From the NCBI GenBank assembly GCA_030426145.1, contig JAUHZF010000057.1, positions 1-33,800 of the forward strand: a stretch of 33,800 bases of DNA, given 5' to 3'. Positions 1 to 9,175 of this stretch are shown here, one piece after another. How positions within the stretch are numbered: the first letter of the stretch is position 1; every line of letters begins with the position of its first letter. Position numbers and translations under genes: made by a program. This DNA is from Polyangia bacterium. GTDB taxonomy: Bacteria; Myxococcota_A; Polyangia; Polyangiales; Polyangiaceae. The notes beneath the pieces are model-generated. The model saw only the letters and a list, made by a program, of their open reading frames with translations, did not search any database and was not told the origin of the DNA.

Positions 1-1693
<1,693 letters not shown>

Positions 1694-1697
<4 letters not shown>

Positions 1698-3586
1698 AGC
1701 GTCGTCTCGAGGCCGTCGCGGGCCTGGCCCTCGCGCTGACCGCGGGCTGGCTCGCGTCGGTGCACGCCGAGCCTGCCCCGGCCGAGCCCACGACGTCCTG
1801 GGTGCCGGCCGATGCGCCGTCGCGCGCGCCGGCGGTGGACTACCAGCTCACGGCACGGCTCGATCCCGAAGCCCACACCGTCGACGGCAAAGGCCGCGTG
1901 GTGTGGACGAACACCTCCGACAAACCACAATCGGAGGTCTTCGTGCATCTGTACCTCAACGCCTTTCGCGACGAGGACAGCTACTTCATGCGCTCGGAGG
2001 CGGGCGTCGGCTTTCGGGGCGGGAGCAAGCCCGACAGCTGGGGTGGCATCGAGGTGCGCTCCTTCCGGCTCGGCGGCGATGAGCTCTGGCCGTCGATCGT
2101 GCACAGCCCCGACGACCCGAAGGACGCGACCGACATTCGCGTCGCGCTGCCGGCGCCGGTCGAGCCCGGTCAGCGCGTGACCTTCGAGGTGGAATTCCAG
2201 GCCAAGCTTCCCTCGGTGGTGGCGCGCACTGGATTCCACGGTGACTTCCACATGGTCGCGCAGTGGTTCCCCAAGCTCGCGCGGCTCGAGCCAGACGGAA
2301 CGTGGACCCACTTTCGCTTTCACCGCCTGAGCGAGTTCTACGCGGACTTCGGCCGCTACGACGTGACCCTCGACGTGCCCGAAGGCGTGGTCGTGGGGGC
2401 CACCGGCGTGCGGACCGAAGAGAGCCTCGAGGGTGGCCGCAGGCTGCTGCGTCACCGGGCGGATTGGGTGCACGACTTCGCGTTTACTGCATGGCGCGAC
2501 TTCGAAGTCTACGAGGCGACGGGACCCCACGGGGTGGCCATGCGCGCGCTGGTGCCTCCGGGCCTGGGCGCGCTCGCTCGGGTACAGCTCGATGAAGCGG
2601 CGGCGGCCATGGTCGACCTCGAGGGGTGGTTCGGCCGGTACCCCTATCCAGTGCTCACCCTGGTGCATCCACCGCCGGGAGCGCCCGAGGCGGGCGGCAT
2701 GGAGTACCCGACGCTCATCTGTACTGGCGGGGCCGAGGTGTCACAGGCGCTCGGGATGCGCAGCGTGGAGGGCGTGACGACGCACGAGCTCGCCCACCAG
2801 TGGTTCTACGGCCTGCTCGGCAGCGACGAGCACCATCACCCCTTCCTCGACGAAGGGCTCACCACCTTTGCCACCGCGCGCAGCATGGGCGAACGCTACG
2901 GGGCGGGCTCCGGCTTCGACGGCTTCGGACTGTCGGTGTCGCACTGGGCGTTCATGCGGGTGGCGGCCGCGGGGGCATGGCAGATCGGGCCCATCGACCG
3001 GTCGGTGGAGGACTTCCCGGCCGGCGGTGACTACGGGGTCTCGGTCTATCCGAAGACTGCGGTGCTGATGGAGACCCTGCGGCGGGTCTACGGCGACGAG
3101 GTCTTCGGCCGCGCGATGCAGCGCTACACGAGCCAGCATCGCTACGGTCACCCCAAACCCGAAGACCTGGTGACGGCAGTACGGGAGGCGATGGGCGAGC
3201 AAGCGGCCCGTCAGCTGAGGGCCGGCCTCGACGGGGGCTTCGTCGACTACGCGGTGGAGTCGATCGAGTGGCTGGAGGACGACGCCCGCACGCGGGTCGT
3301 GCTGCGCCGGCGAGGTGAGCTCGTCTTCCCGGTCGAGGTTTCTTTCCGGACCGCGGACGGAACCGAGTCGGTGCAGACGTGGGACGGGGTGGGGCGCTCC
3401 GGCGTGCTCGTACACGAGAGCGAGGCCCAGGTCGTGTCGGTCTCCGTCGACCCCGGGCAGCGGGTGCTGATGGACCGTGACCTCAGCAACAACCACCGCG
3501 CCTTCGATCGGACCGCCGTGGCCACGCGGGCGCAGAGCTGGGCCGCCACGGTGCTCGGCCCCTTCTGGATGGTGCTGGCGCCATGA
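1694..3586 (+). CDS. Exported M1-family zinc metallopeptidase (gluzincin)
   Basis: 630-residue protein with an N-terminal signal peptide (KRR, hydrophobic stretch, then ASVHAEP). The zinc site is canonical for M1 aminopeptidases: HELAH at residues 364-368 and the third ligand Glu at 387 (FLDEGLTTF), with 18 residues between. The upstream GGMEYP segment corresponds to the GAMEN substrate-binding motif. It probably cleaves N-terminal residues from peptides in the periplasm or outside the cell. A weakly hydrophobic C-terminal segment ([15 protein letters not shown]) might tether it. The start is the TTG at 1694, which overlaps the dnaK stop; it is the first codon that gives a full signal peptide. 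The 3' end overlaps the next gene by 4 bp. Family is secure; substrate is unknown. Confidence 0.9.
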
Positions 3587-4389
3587 CGAGGGTCCTGTTG
3601 CTGGTGACGGCGTACCGCTGGCTGGCCGCGATGTTGGCCACGGCACCGCTCGCGGTGGTTCTGGCGGGACCCGTGCGGTTTCATCCCAGAGGCGATGCGG
3701 TCCTGTTCGAGCCGGGCGGGACGTGGCTTTTGGAGGCAGGCCGGCAGGCGGGCCCGATGATGGGCGGCGTGCTGGCCACGGGAGGCCTCGTGTCGCTGCT
3801 ACTCATGCTGGGCTGGTCGCTTCCGCTCGGTGCGCTCGTGGCCGTGGGGCAGGGGAGCCGCGGGGGCGATGCGTGGGCCGAAGCGTCCCGCCGCTGGACG
3901 ACCCTGGTGCTCTACCAGGGGGCGGCGATGCTGCTGTCGACGCTCATCGTGCTCGGGTTGGGCGCGCTCGGCTCCCCACCGCAGACGCACCGTTTTGCTC
4001 AACTGGTGCGTCCTGCGGTCGTCATGGCGCTCGCCTTCGCGCTCGTCTGGGCCCTCACCGTCGTACTCGATGCGGCGCGCATGCGGCGTTTCACCGACCG
4101 CGACGGACCGCTGTCGGCCCTCTACGAAGGCGGCGCGATGCTCGCGCGACGGAAGGGTCTCTGGCTCGCGGCAGCCTGGCGCACGGCGCTGGCCGTGGTC
4201 GTCACCCTCGGGGCTCTGGTGGTCGTGCACGTGATGGCCACCGTAGGGGCGCCGGGAGCTGCGCTGTTCTTGGTGCATGCCGTGGCGGTGCTCGCCTACG
4301 TGGGCTTGCGCACCTCCTGGTTCACGCAGCTCGCCGAGGCTGCGCGGGCCGAAATCGCCCCCGCTGACACGCCTTCTGGCGACGAATGA
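3583..4389 (+). CDS. Six-helix integral membrane protein of unknown function
   Basis: 268 residues with about six hydrophobic helices: near residues 3-28, 46-75, 103-128, 144-170, 185-212 and 222-245. Segments between them are short and often Arg-rich on one side. I do not recognise the family; the pattern resembles small uncharacterised inner-membrane proteins. The ATG overlaps the TGA of the M1 peptidase gene (ATGA), so the two are almost certainly co-translated, and the protein may help localise or process the same envelope substrates. No catalytic motif was seen. Confidence 0.8.
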   Translation: MTRVLLLVTAYRWLAAMLATAPLAVVLAGPVRFHPRGDAVLFEPGGTWLLEAGRQAGPMMGGVLATGGLVSLLLMLGWSLPLGALVAVGQGSRGGDAWAEASRRWTTLVLYQGAAMLLSTLIVLGLGALGSPPQTHRFAQLVRPAVVMALAFALVWALTVVLDAARMRRFTDRDGPLSALYEGGAMLARRKGLWLAAAWRTALAVVVTLGALVVVHVMATVGAPGAALFLVHAVAVLAYVGLRTSWFTQLAEAARAEIAPADTPSGDE

Positions 4390-4420
4390 GACGCTCGCAT
4401 GCTCGCGATCCCAAAAGAGC

Positions 4421-4449
4421 TTGCCTCACTACCGCGGGCTGAATTACGT
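4421..4449 (+). promoter_or_regulatory. Possible promoter of tRNA-Phe
   Basis: TTGCCT (4421-4426) matches 4 of 6 bases of the -35 consensus, followed after 17 bases by an AT-richer stretch around TTACGT (4444-4449). The -10 match is poor. It lies about 30 bp before the mature tRNA end, in an otherwise gene-free 89-bp gap. Confidence 0.3.
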
Positions 4450-4478
4450 TCCCGGCCCGTCGTCGAAAGACGGTGGTT

Positions 4479-4551
4479 GCCCAGGTAGCTCAGTCGGTAG
4501 AGCAGTGGACTGAAAATCCGCGTGTCGTCAGTTCGATCCTGACCCTGGGCA
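4479..4551 (+). tRNA. tRNA-Phe (GAA)
   Basis: 73-nt cloverleaf. The acceptor stem pairs GCCCAGG (4479-4485) with CCTGGGC (4544-4550), and the discriminator is A4551. The D arm is GCTC/GAGC with loop AGTCGGTA. The anticodon stem GTGGA/TCCGC holds loop CTGAAAA, giving anticodon GAA. The T arm GTCAG/CTGAC has loop TTCGATC. CCA is not encoded, so it must be added post-transcriptionally. Confidence 0.97.
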
Positions 4552-4564
4552 CTGATTCTCTGGC

Positions 4565-4635
4565 GGGGTTTCTCCGAAACCCCTCCCCACGTCGCTTCGC
4601 TCGTGGGGGCCCTCCCCAATCTCGCGCTTTGCGCG
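4565..4635 (+). terminator. Run of three GC-rich hairpins after tRNA-Phe
   Basis: Three short inverted repeats follow the tRNA. GGGGTTT (4565-4571) pairs with AAACCCC (4577-4583) over a 5-nt loop. CCCCACG (4585-4591) pairs with CGTGGGG (4602-4608) over a 10-nt loop. A third, GCGC-TTT-GCGC type, lies near 4623-4635. None has a U-tract, so intrinsic termination is uncertain; they may serve as 3'-processing or pausing structures. Confidence 0.4.
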
Positions 4636-4690
4636 GCTGCCGCTCCTTGGCGGGGCGACGCTGCCGCTGCTGGGTCTGCGCGGGCGCGAA

Positions 4691-4823
4691 CGAGGACGAG
4701 ATCGAGAACGCCTACGAGGACGAGATCGAGAACGCCTAACGAGGACGAGATCGAGAACGCCTACGAGGACGAGATCGAGAACGCCCACGAGGTCGAGATC
4801 GAGAACGCCTACGAGGTCGAGAG
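4691..4823 (+). repeat. 24-bp tandem repeat, about 5.5 copies (CGAGNN hexamers)
   Basis: Units start at 4691, 4715, 4740, 4764 and 4788, with a partial unit from 4812. Each 24-bp unit reads as four hexamers: CGAGGA, CGAGAT, CGAGAA, CGCCTA, with CGAGGT in later units. One extra A at 4739 shifts the phase between units 2 and 3. In one frame the array would encode an Asp-Glu-Ile-Glu-Asn-Ala repeat, but the extra A creates a stop, so it is not coding. Confidence 0.95.
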
Positions 4824-4825
4824 GC

Positions 4826-4936
4826 GGTCTCGTGCTCGGTCTCGTGCTCGGTCTCGTGCTCGGTCTCGTGCTCGGTCTCGTGCTCGGTCTCGTGCTCGGT
4901 CTCGTGCTCGGTCTCGTGCTCGGTCTCGTGCTCGGT
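4826..4936 (+). repeat. 12-bp tandem repeat, 9 copies (CTCGNN hexamers)
   Basis: Nine perfect copies of GGTCTCGTGCTC from 4826 to 4933, then a partial unit. In hexamers this alternates CTCGTG and CTCGGT. It directly abuts the 24-bp array but in opposite polarity (CTCG on the plus strand rather than CGAG) and ends 6 bp before the stop codon of the minus-strand barrel gene. Confidence 0.95.
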
Positions 4937-4939
4937 TTG

Positions 4940-5683
4940 TCAGAAGGTGACGCCGCCGCCGATGAGCACGCTGAAGTTGAGCAAGAAGGTATTGTTGTTG
5001 ATGCTCGTCAGCAGGTTCTGAACGTGAATGGGGCGGAAGAGCAACACCCACCGGTCGTCGAGAAGCACGCGGCCTTCGACACCGAAGGCGAAGACGAAGG
5101 CGTGCTCGGTGAAGTTGTCGTCGGTCAGCAGCATGTAGCCGACGTCGGCGAAGGGGGTGACGTCGATCTCGTATTCTTCGACCACCTGGATGTCCCACCA
5201 GAACTTGAAGCCTGGGTGGAAGGTGTAGAAGTCGCCGTCGATGGTTTGCTCGATGGTGGCGCCGATGGCGGGGCCGTCGAACTCGCCCGAGAAGTGGTAG
5301 CCGAAGTCGAAGGCGAGCTTGCCGCGCGAGCGGTTGAAACCCGTATTGCGGTTGGAGCGGTTGAGGGCGAAGAACACCGGTCCGAAGGCGATGTTGAAGA
5401 ACATCGGGCGGGTACCGGGCCGCAGGAGCTCTTCGGCGTCGGCCGAGCCGCCGCTGCTGCGCGACGCGTCGAGGTGGGGCGGAAGGCCTTCGGCTTCTGC
5501 GTCGGGAGTGGGGGTTCCTTTCACCTCGGCGGGCGCATCCGCGACGACCTCTTCGGGGGCGGCTACGGCGAAGGTGAGGGGTTCACGACCGACATCGAGC
5601 CCGTCGAGGTCGCTGGCGAAGGCGGACGGAGCGATGAGGGTGGCGAAAGCACCGGCTACGAAGGCTGTGCGCATGGGCGCCAT
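4940..5683 (-). CDS. Outer-membrane beta-barrel protein
   Basis: 247 residues from ATG 5683; a second in-frame ATG at 5674 gives an equally good signal peptide (MRTAFVAGAF, cleaved near PSAFA-SD). I see no clear ribosome binding site to choose between them. After the signal comes a Pro/Asp/Glu-rich linker of about 50 residues, then a region of alternating polar and hydrophobic residues (for example FAFGVEGRVLLDDRWVLLF and NNNTFLLNFSVLIGGGVTF). The last residue is Phe, as expected for a barrel recognised by the BAM complex. This predicts a small eight- to ten-strand barrel in the outer membrane. Reading frame open far upstream of 5683 is out-of-character sequence and not used. It is divergent from the vWA gene. 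Confidence 0.75.
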   Translation of the reverse strand: MAPMRTAFVAGAFATLIAPSAFASDLDGLDVGREPLTFAVAAPEEVVADAPAEVKGTPTPDAEAEGLPPHLDASRSSGGSADAEELLRPGTRPMFFNIAFGPVFFALNRSNRNTGFNRSRGKLAFDFGYHFSGEFDGPAIGATIEQTIDGDFYTFHPGFKFWWDIQVVEEYEIDVTPFADVGYMLLTDDNFTEHAFVFAFGVEGRVLLDDRWVLLFRPIHVQNLLTSINNNTFLLNFSVLIGGGVTF

Positions 5684-5751
5684 GCTACGTCTGCGTCGTC
5701 GTCGAGGCCAACTCCTGCCCACGGAGCTGCCCCGCCGCCGTGCGCAACACG

Positions 5752-5778
5752 TTACAAAGCCTTGCTCGGTTGTATGAT
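5752..5778 (+). promoter_or_regulatory. Possible promoter of the vWA gene
   Basis: TTACAA (5752-5757), a 15-bp spacer, then TATGAT (5773-5778), which matches 5 of 6 of the -10 consensus. The spacer is short. If used, transcription would begin about 5 nt before the ATG at 5790, giving a nearly leaderless mRNA. Confidence 0.35.
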
Positions 5779-5789
5779 ACCGACCGACG

Positions 5790-7043
5790 ATGCGGTTGGG
5801 ATCTGTTCGTGGGCGGTACCGGACCCTGCTCTGGGCTTTCCTCGCGCTGGGCGCTGGTCTTCCTGCTGCCTGTGCTGCGAGCGGAACCGGCGACGACCAG
5901 CCGGTTCGCACCACGACCTCGACCAGCAGCAGTGCATCGTCGGGAGGGACCGGGGGGCAGAGCACGACCGTGGCCGCCGGGACCGGTGGGGGCGGAGGCG
6001 GCGAGACCTGCACGTCGGCGACGGAGCAGGCGGAGCTCGTGGTGAAGCCCGTCGACATCATCTGGATGGTCGACAACTCCAACAGCATGGAGCCCGCCAT
6101 CGCCGAGGTGAAACAAGGGCTCAACGACTTCGCCAACCTCATCGCGGCGAGCAACCTCGACTACAAGGTCATCCTCCTCTCAGAGCGGGGGACCTCGGCG
6201 CTCTCGCTCTGCATCCCGCAGCCGCTCGCGGGCGACGCCAACTGTGGCAATGGCCCGCGCTTCGTTCACGCTTCCGTCGACGTCCTGAGCACGCAGCCCC
6301 TCGAGCAGTTCCTCGGGACGCTGGGGCAGACGTCGGGCTACACCCCCGGCGCGTCGCGTGGCGGCGAGCCCTGGGCGAGTGAGCTCCGGGCCGAGGCGTC
6401 CAAGACCATCGTCATCGTCACCGACGACAACGCGCGCCTCTCGGCCACCGACTTCCACACCTTCCCCGGCGGGCCCAACCCCTTCAACTCCACCACGCTG
6501 CCGCCGGGCATCCTCGATGCGAGCTACAACGGCATGTTCGACGACTACCTCTTCAGCGGGATCTACGGCTGGGGGAGCGCGCAGGACCCGTCGGTGAAGT
6601 GCACCTACCCCAACAACATGGGCTCGCCGCCCAGCGCCGGCGCGACCTACACCACGTTGGTCAACATGACGGGGGGTGTGCGCGCCCAGATCTGTGATGG
6701 GGCCGCGGCCTGGGGGCCCTTCTTCAGCCAGGTGGCCCAAGCGGTGGTGGCCAACGCGGAAGTCGCCTGCAACATCGCCATCCCCGACCCGCCCAACGGT
6801 CAGCAGCTCGACCTCGGCCGCGTCAACGTGGCCCTCAACAGCGGGGACGAACAGACCATCTTGCCCCAGGTGACGGACGTGACGCAGTGCGGGACCGAGG
6901 CCGGCTGGTACTACGACGACCCCGGCTCGCCGACGGAGGTCATCCTCTGTCCCGCCTCGTGCGACGAAGCCCAGACCCTCGCCGGTCCCGACAAGCCGGG
7001 CTCGGTCGAGGTCCTCTTTGGCTGCACGACCATCCTCAAGTAG
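5790..7043 (+). CDS. Exported vWA-domain protein, probable lipoprotein
   Basis: 417 residues. N-terminal signal segment ends at LPAAC with Cys28; the Pro at -3 is not canonical for a lipobox, so lipidation is likely but not certain. Residues 30-70 are a Ser/Thr/Gly-rich linker. A von Willebrand A-type domain follows: DNSNS at 95-99 is the DxSxS metal-binding (MIDAS) motif, and IVIVTDDNA near 207-215 is the strand carrying the second metal-site Asp. The C-terminal part has paired cysteines (near CNIAIPDPPNGQ, CGTEAGWYY, CPASC), likely disulfide-bonded. Such proteins bind protein ligands at the cell surface in a metal-dependent way. The ligand is unknown. The gene is divergent from the barrel protein gene, with a 106-bp shared upstream region. 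Confidence 0.8.
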   Translation: MRLGSVRGRYRTLLWAFLALGAGLPAACAASGTGDDQPVRTTTSTSSSASSGGTGGQSTTVAAGTGGGGGGETCTSATEQAELVVKPVDIIWMVDNSNSMEPAIAEVKQGLNDFANLIAASNLDYKVILLSERGTSALSLCIPQPLAGDANCGNGPRFVHASVDVLSTQPLEQFLGTLGQTSGYTPGASRGGEPWASELRAEASKTIVIVTDDNARLSATDFHTFPGGPNPFNSTTLPPGILDASYNGMFDDYLFSGIYGWGSAQDPSVKCTYPNNMGSPPSAGATYTTLVNMTGGVRAQICDGAAAWGPFFSQVAQAVVANAEVACNIAIPDPPNGQQLDLGRVNVALNSGDEQTILPQVTDVTQCGTEAGWYYDDPGSPTEVILCPASCDEAQTLAGPDKPGSVEVLFGCTTILK

Positions 7044-7050
7044 CGCGGTC

Positions 7051-7082
7051 GTCACGGAGCTTCGTTTGGCAGGGCTCGTGAC
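7051..7082 (+). terminator. Hairpin between vWA and DUF72 genes
   Basis: GTCACG (7051-7056) plus AGC (7058-7060) pairs with GCT (7074-7076) plus CGTGAC (7077-7082), with one bulged G and a 13-nt loop. There is no U-tract. It sits 7 bp after the vWA stop, so a terminator or mRNA-end structure is the simplest reading. Confidence 0.35.
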
Positions 7083-7090
7083 GAACTGAT

Positions 7091-7095
7091 AGGAG
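7091..7095 (+). promoter_or_regulatory. Ribosome binding site of the DUF72 gene
   Basis: AGGAG ends 7 nt before the ATG at 7103; this supports that start. Confidence 0.7.
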
Positions 7096-7102
7096 TCGGG
7101 CG

Positions 7103-7975
7103 ATGGCGATCCGTGGCTACCACCTCGGTTGTCCCGCCTGGGGCCTGCCGGCTTGGCGCGGATCGCTCTTTCGTCGTGACGACGAAGCATCGGCCCTGGC
7201 CCAGTACGCGAGCGTCTTCAACACCGTCGAGGGCAACACCACCTTCTACGCGCTCCCCACCGACGAAACGGTGGCGCGCTGGGCCGAGCAGAGCCCCGAC
7301 GGGTTCCGCTTCTGCTTCAAGTTCCCGCGCACGATCAGCCACGACCTTCAGCTCGAAGGAGCGGAGGCGGCCACCGATCAGTTTCTCGATTTGCTCGCGC
7401 CGCTGTCGGGCAAGTTGGGTCCGTTGATGTTGCAGTTGCCCCCGAGCTTCGGGCCCCAGCGCCTCGACCGGCTGGCCGCTTTCCTCGACCGGCTTCCGTC
7501 GCAGCACGACTACGCGGTCGAGGTGCGCCACGAGGGACTCTTCGACGGCGGGAAGGCGGAGACGCGGCTCGAGCGCCTGCTGCGCGATCGCGGGGTGGAG
7601 TGGGTCACGCTCGATACCCGCGGCCTCTTCACCGCTTCCCGCGAGGACCGCCACGTCGCCGCAGCGCAGTCGCGTAAACCCCATCTTCCGGTTCGCGCGC
7701 GTGCCCTCGGGCCGCATCCGATGGTCCGCTTCGTCCCGCACCCGGACTTCGCTCAGAACCTGCGGCTCCTCGACGGTTGGCGCGCCGCAATCCGAAGCTG
7801 GCTCGATGCGGGTCGCAAGCCCTACTTCTTCATGCATGCGCCCCATGACCGCGACGCTCCTGAGCTCGCGCGGCGCTTCCACGTCTACCTTCGCGACGCG
7901 GGTCTCGTCGTGGGTCGCATGCCGGCCTGGCCCGGCGAGACCTTGGTCGACGACGACCAGCTGGGCCTGTTCTGA
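7103..7975 (+). CDS. DUF72 family protein (YecE-like)
   Basis: 290 residues, a usual length for DUF72. Family landmarks are the N-terminal GCPAWGLPAWRGSLF segment, the NTVEGNTTFYALP segment, the FRFCFKFPRTISHD strand, LGPLMLQLPPSF, and the VEVRHEGLF segment; the C-terminal part includes YFFMHAPHD. The fold is a TIM barrel. The biochemical function of DUF72 proteins is not established; metal binding or nuclease-like roles have been suggested. The protein is cytosolic with no signal. It is followed 36 bp later by the moeZ-like gene on the same strand, so co-transcription is possible, although a strong GC hairpin (7992-8004) separates them. Confidence 0.9.
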   Translation: MAIRGYHLGCPAWGLPAWRGSLFRRDDEASALAQYASVFNTVEGNTTFYALPTDETVARWAEQSPDGFRFCFKFPRTISHDLQLEGAEAATDQFLDLLAPLSGKLGPLMLQLPPSFGPQRLDRLAAFLDRLPSQHDYAVEVRHEGLFDGGKAETRLERLLRDRGVEWVTLDTRGLFTASREDRHVAAAQSRKPHLPVRARALGPHPMVRFVPHPDFAQNLRLLDGWRAAIRSWLDAGRKPYFFMHAPHDRDAPELARRFHVYLRDAGLVVGRMPAWPGETLVDDDQLGLF

Positions 7976-8011
7976 TATCTCCGCCTTGCGTCCCCGCGGC
8001 GGGGGCCACAA

Positions 8012-9175
8012 ATGTTCGGGGTGAACAAGCTCGCCGACCAGGCGCTGACGCCAGATGAGATCGCGCGCTACAGCCGGCACCTCCTGCTTCCCGAGGTGGG
8101 CATGGCGGGGCAGCAGCGCCTCAAAGCTGCCAGGGTTCTGTGTGTCGGGGCGGGTGGCCTCGGTTCGCCCGTCAGCATGTACCTCGCGGCCGCGGGGGTG
8201 GGCACGCTCGGGCTCGTCGACTTCGACGTGGTGGACGCCTCCAACCTCCAGCGTCAGATCCTCCACGGTACCGAAGATGTAGGGCGCTCGAAGCTCGCAT
8301 CGGCCCGTGATCGTCTCGGCTCCATCAACCCCGAGGTGAACCTGGAGTTGCACGAGGTGCGCCTCGACCGCGACAACGCGCTCGAACTCATCGGGTCCTA
8401 CGACCTCGTGGTCGACGGCACCGACAACTTCCCGACGCGCTACCTCGTCAACGACGCCTGCGTGCTCACGGGTCGACCCTTCGTCTACGGCTCGATCTTC
8501 CGCTGGGAGGGCCAGGTAGCCGTCTTCAACCACGGCGAGAACAGCCCCAACTACCGCTGTCTCTTTCCCGAGCCGCCCCCTCCGGGCCTCGTGCCCAACT
8601 GCGCCGAGGGCGGCGTCTTCGGGGTCTTGCCCGGGGTGGTCGGCACCCTGCAGGCGACCGAGGTGGTCAAGCTCGTCACGGGCGTGGGGGAGCCCCTGTC
8701 GGGCCGGCTGCTGCTCTTCGACGCCCTCACCATGAGCTTTCGCACCATCAAGCTGAAGAAGAGCAAGGACAACCCGCTCAACGGCGACAGCCCCACCATC
8801 ACCGAGCTCGTGGACTACGAGGCCTTCTGTGGGGTGGGGGAGGCCCCATCGGTGCCGACGATGACGGTCGAAGCCCTGCGCGATGCGCGGGAGGCCGAAC
8901 AGAGACTCTTCGTGCTCGACGTGCGCAAGGACCACGAAGCGGAGATCGCCGACCTCGGTGCCGATCAGCGCATCGCGGTCGAGCTGCTCGAGAGCCGCCT
9001 CGACGAGCTTCGCGCGGTTCGAGACGCGCGCATCGTCGTGCACTGCAAGTCGGGCGGTCGCTCTGCGCGCGCGGTGCGCATCCTGCACGACGCTGGCTAC
9101 ACGAATGCGGTCAACCTCGACGGCGGGATCACGGCCTGGAGTGAGCGCATCGATCCCGACGTGCCCCGCTATTGA
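8012..9175 (+). CDS. moeZ: MoeZ-type E1-like adenylyltransferase fused to rhodanese
   Basis: 387 residues, two domains. Residues 13-260 form a ThiF/MoeB E1-like domain with the ATP-binding GAGGLG at 46-51, a DFDVVD acidic strand near 70-75, a Gln-rich NLQRQ segment, and the probable catalytic Cys197 in PNCAEGGVFG. It adenylates the C-terminus of ubiquitin-like sulfur carriers (MoaD/ThiS type). Residues about 285-387 form a rhodanese domain with active-site Cys345 in CKSGGRS, which delivers persulfide sulfur. Of the four zinc cysteines known in E. coli MoeB only one of the CxxC pair remains (NYRC), and the second pair is replaced by a PTITELVDYEAFCG segment, as in actinobacterial MoeZ. Likely roles are molybdopterin synthase sulfuration, thiamine or cysteine synthesis. 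Its stop codon abuts the stop codon of the convergent gene with no spacer. Confidence 0.88.
   Translation: MFGVNKLADQALTPDEIARYSRHLLLPEVGMAGQQRLKAARVLCVGAGGLGSPVSMYLAAAGVGTLGLVDFDVVDASNLQRQILHGTEDVGRSKLASARDRLGSINPEVNLELHEVRLDRDNALELIGSYDLVVDGTDNFPTRYLVNDACVLTGRPFVYGSIFRWEGQVAVFNHGENSPNYRCLFPEPPPPGLVPNCAEGGVFGVLPGVVGTLQATEVVKLVTGVGEPLSGRLLLFDALTMSFRTIKLKKSKDNPLNGDSPTITELVDYEAFCGVGEAPSVPTMTVEALRDAREAEQRLFVLDVRKDHEAEIADLGADQRIAVELLESRLDELRAVRDARIVVHCKSGGRSARAVRILHDAGYTNAVNLDGGITAWSERIDPDVPRY

Noticed and set aside
4479-4551. tRNA-Phe as an attachment site of an integrated element
   Set aside because: No repeat of its 3' end and no integrase or foreign-looking genes were seen nearby.
4473-4939. 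Apparent repeat protein with Asp-Glu-Ile-Glu-Asn-Ala units, and a Leu-Gly-Leu-Val repeat in other frames
   Set aside because: It arises from tandem repeats with periods divisible by 3; a single-base insertion at 4739 breaks the frame and the frames run across the tRNA or antisense to real genes.
7052-9088. Long minus-strand open frame (678 codons) opposite the DUF72 and moeZ genes
   Set aside because: In GC-rich DNA the antisense frame often lacks stops; the sense frames carry clear family motifs and this one does not.
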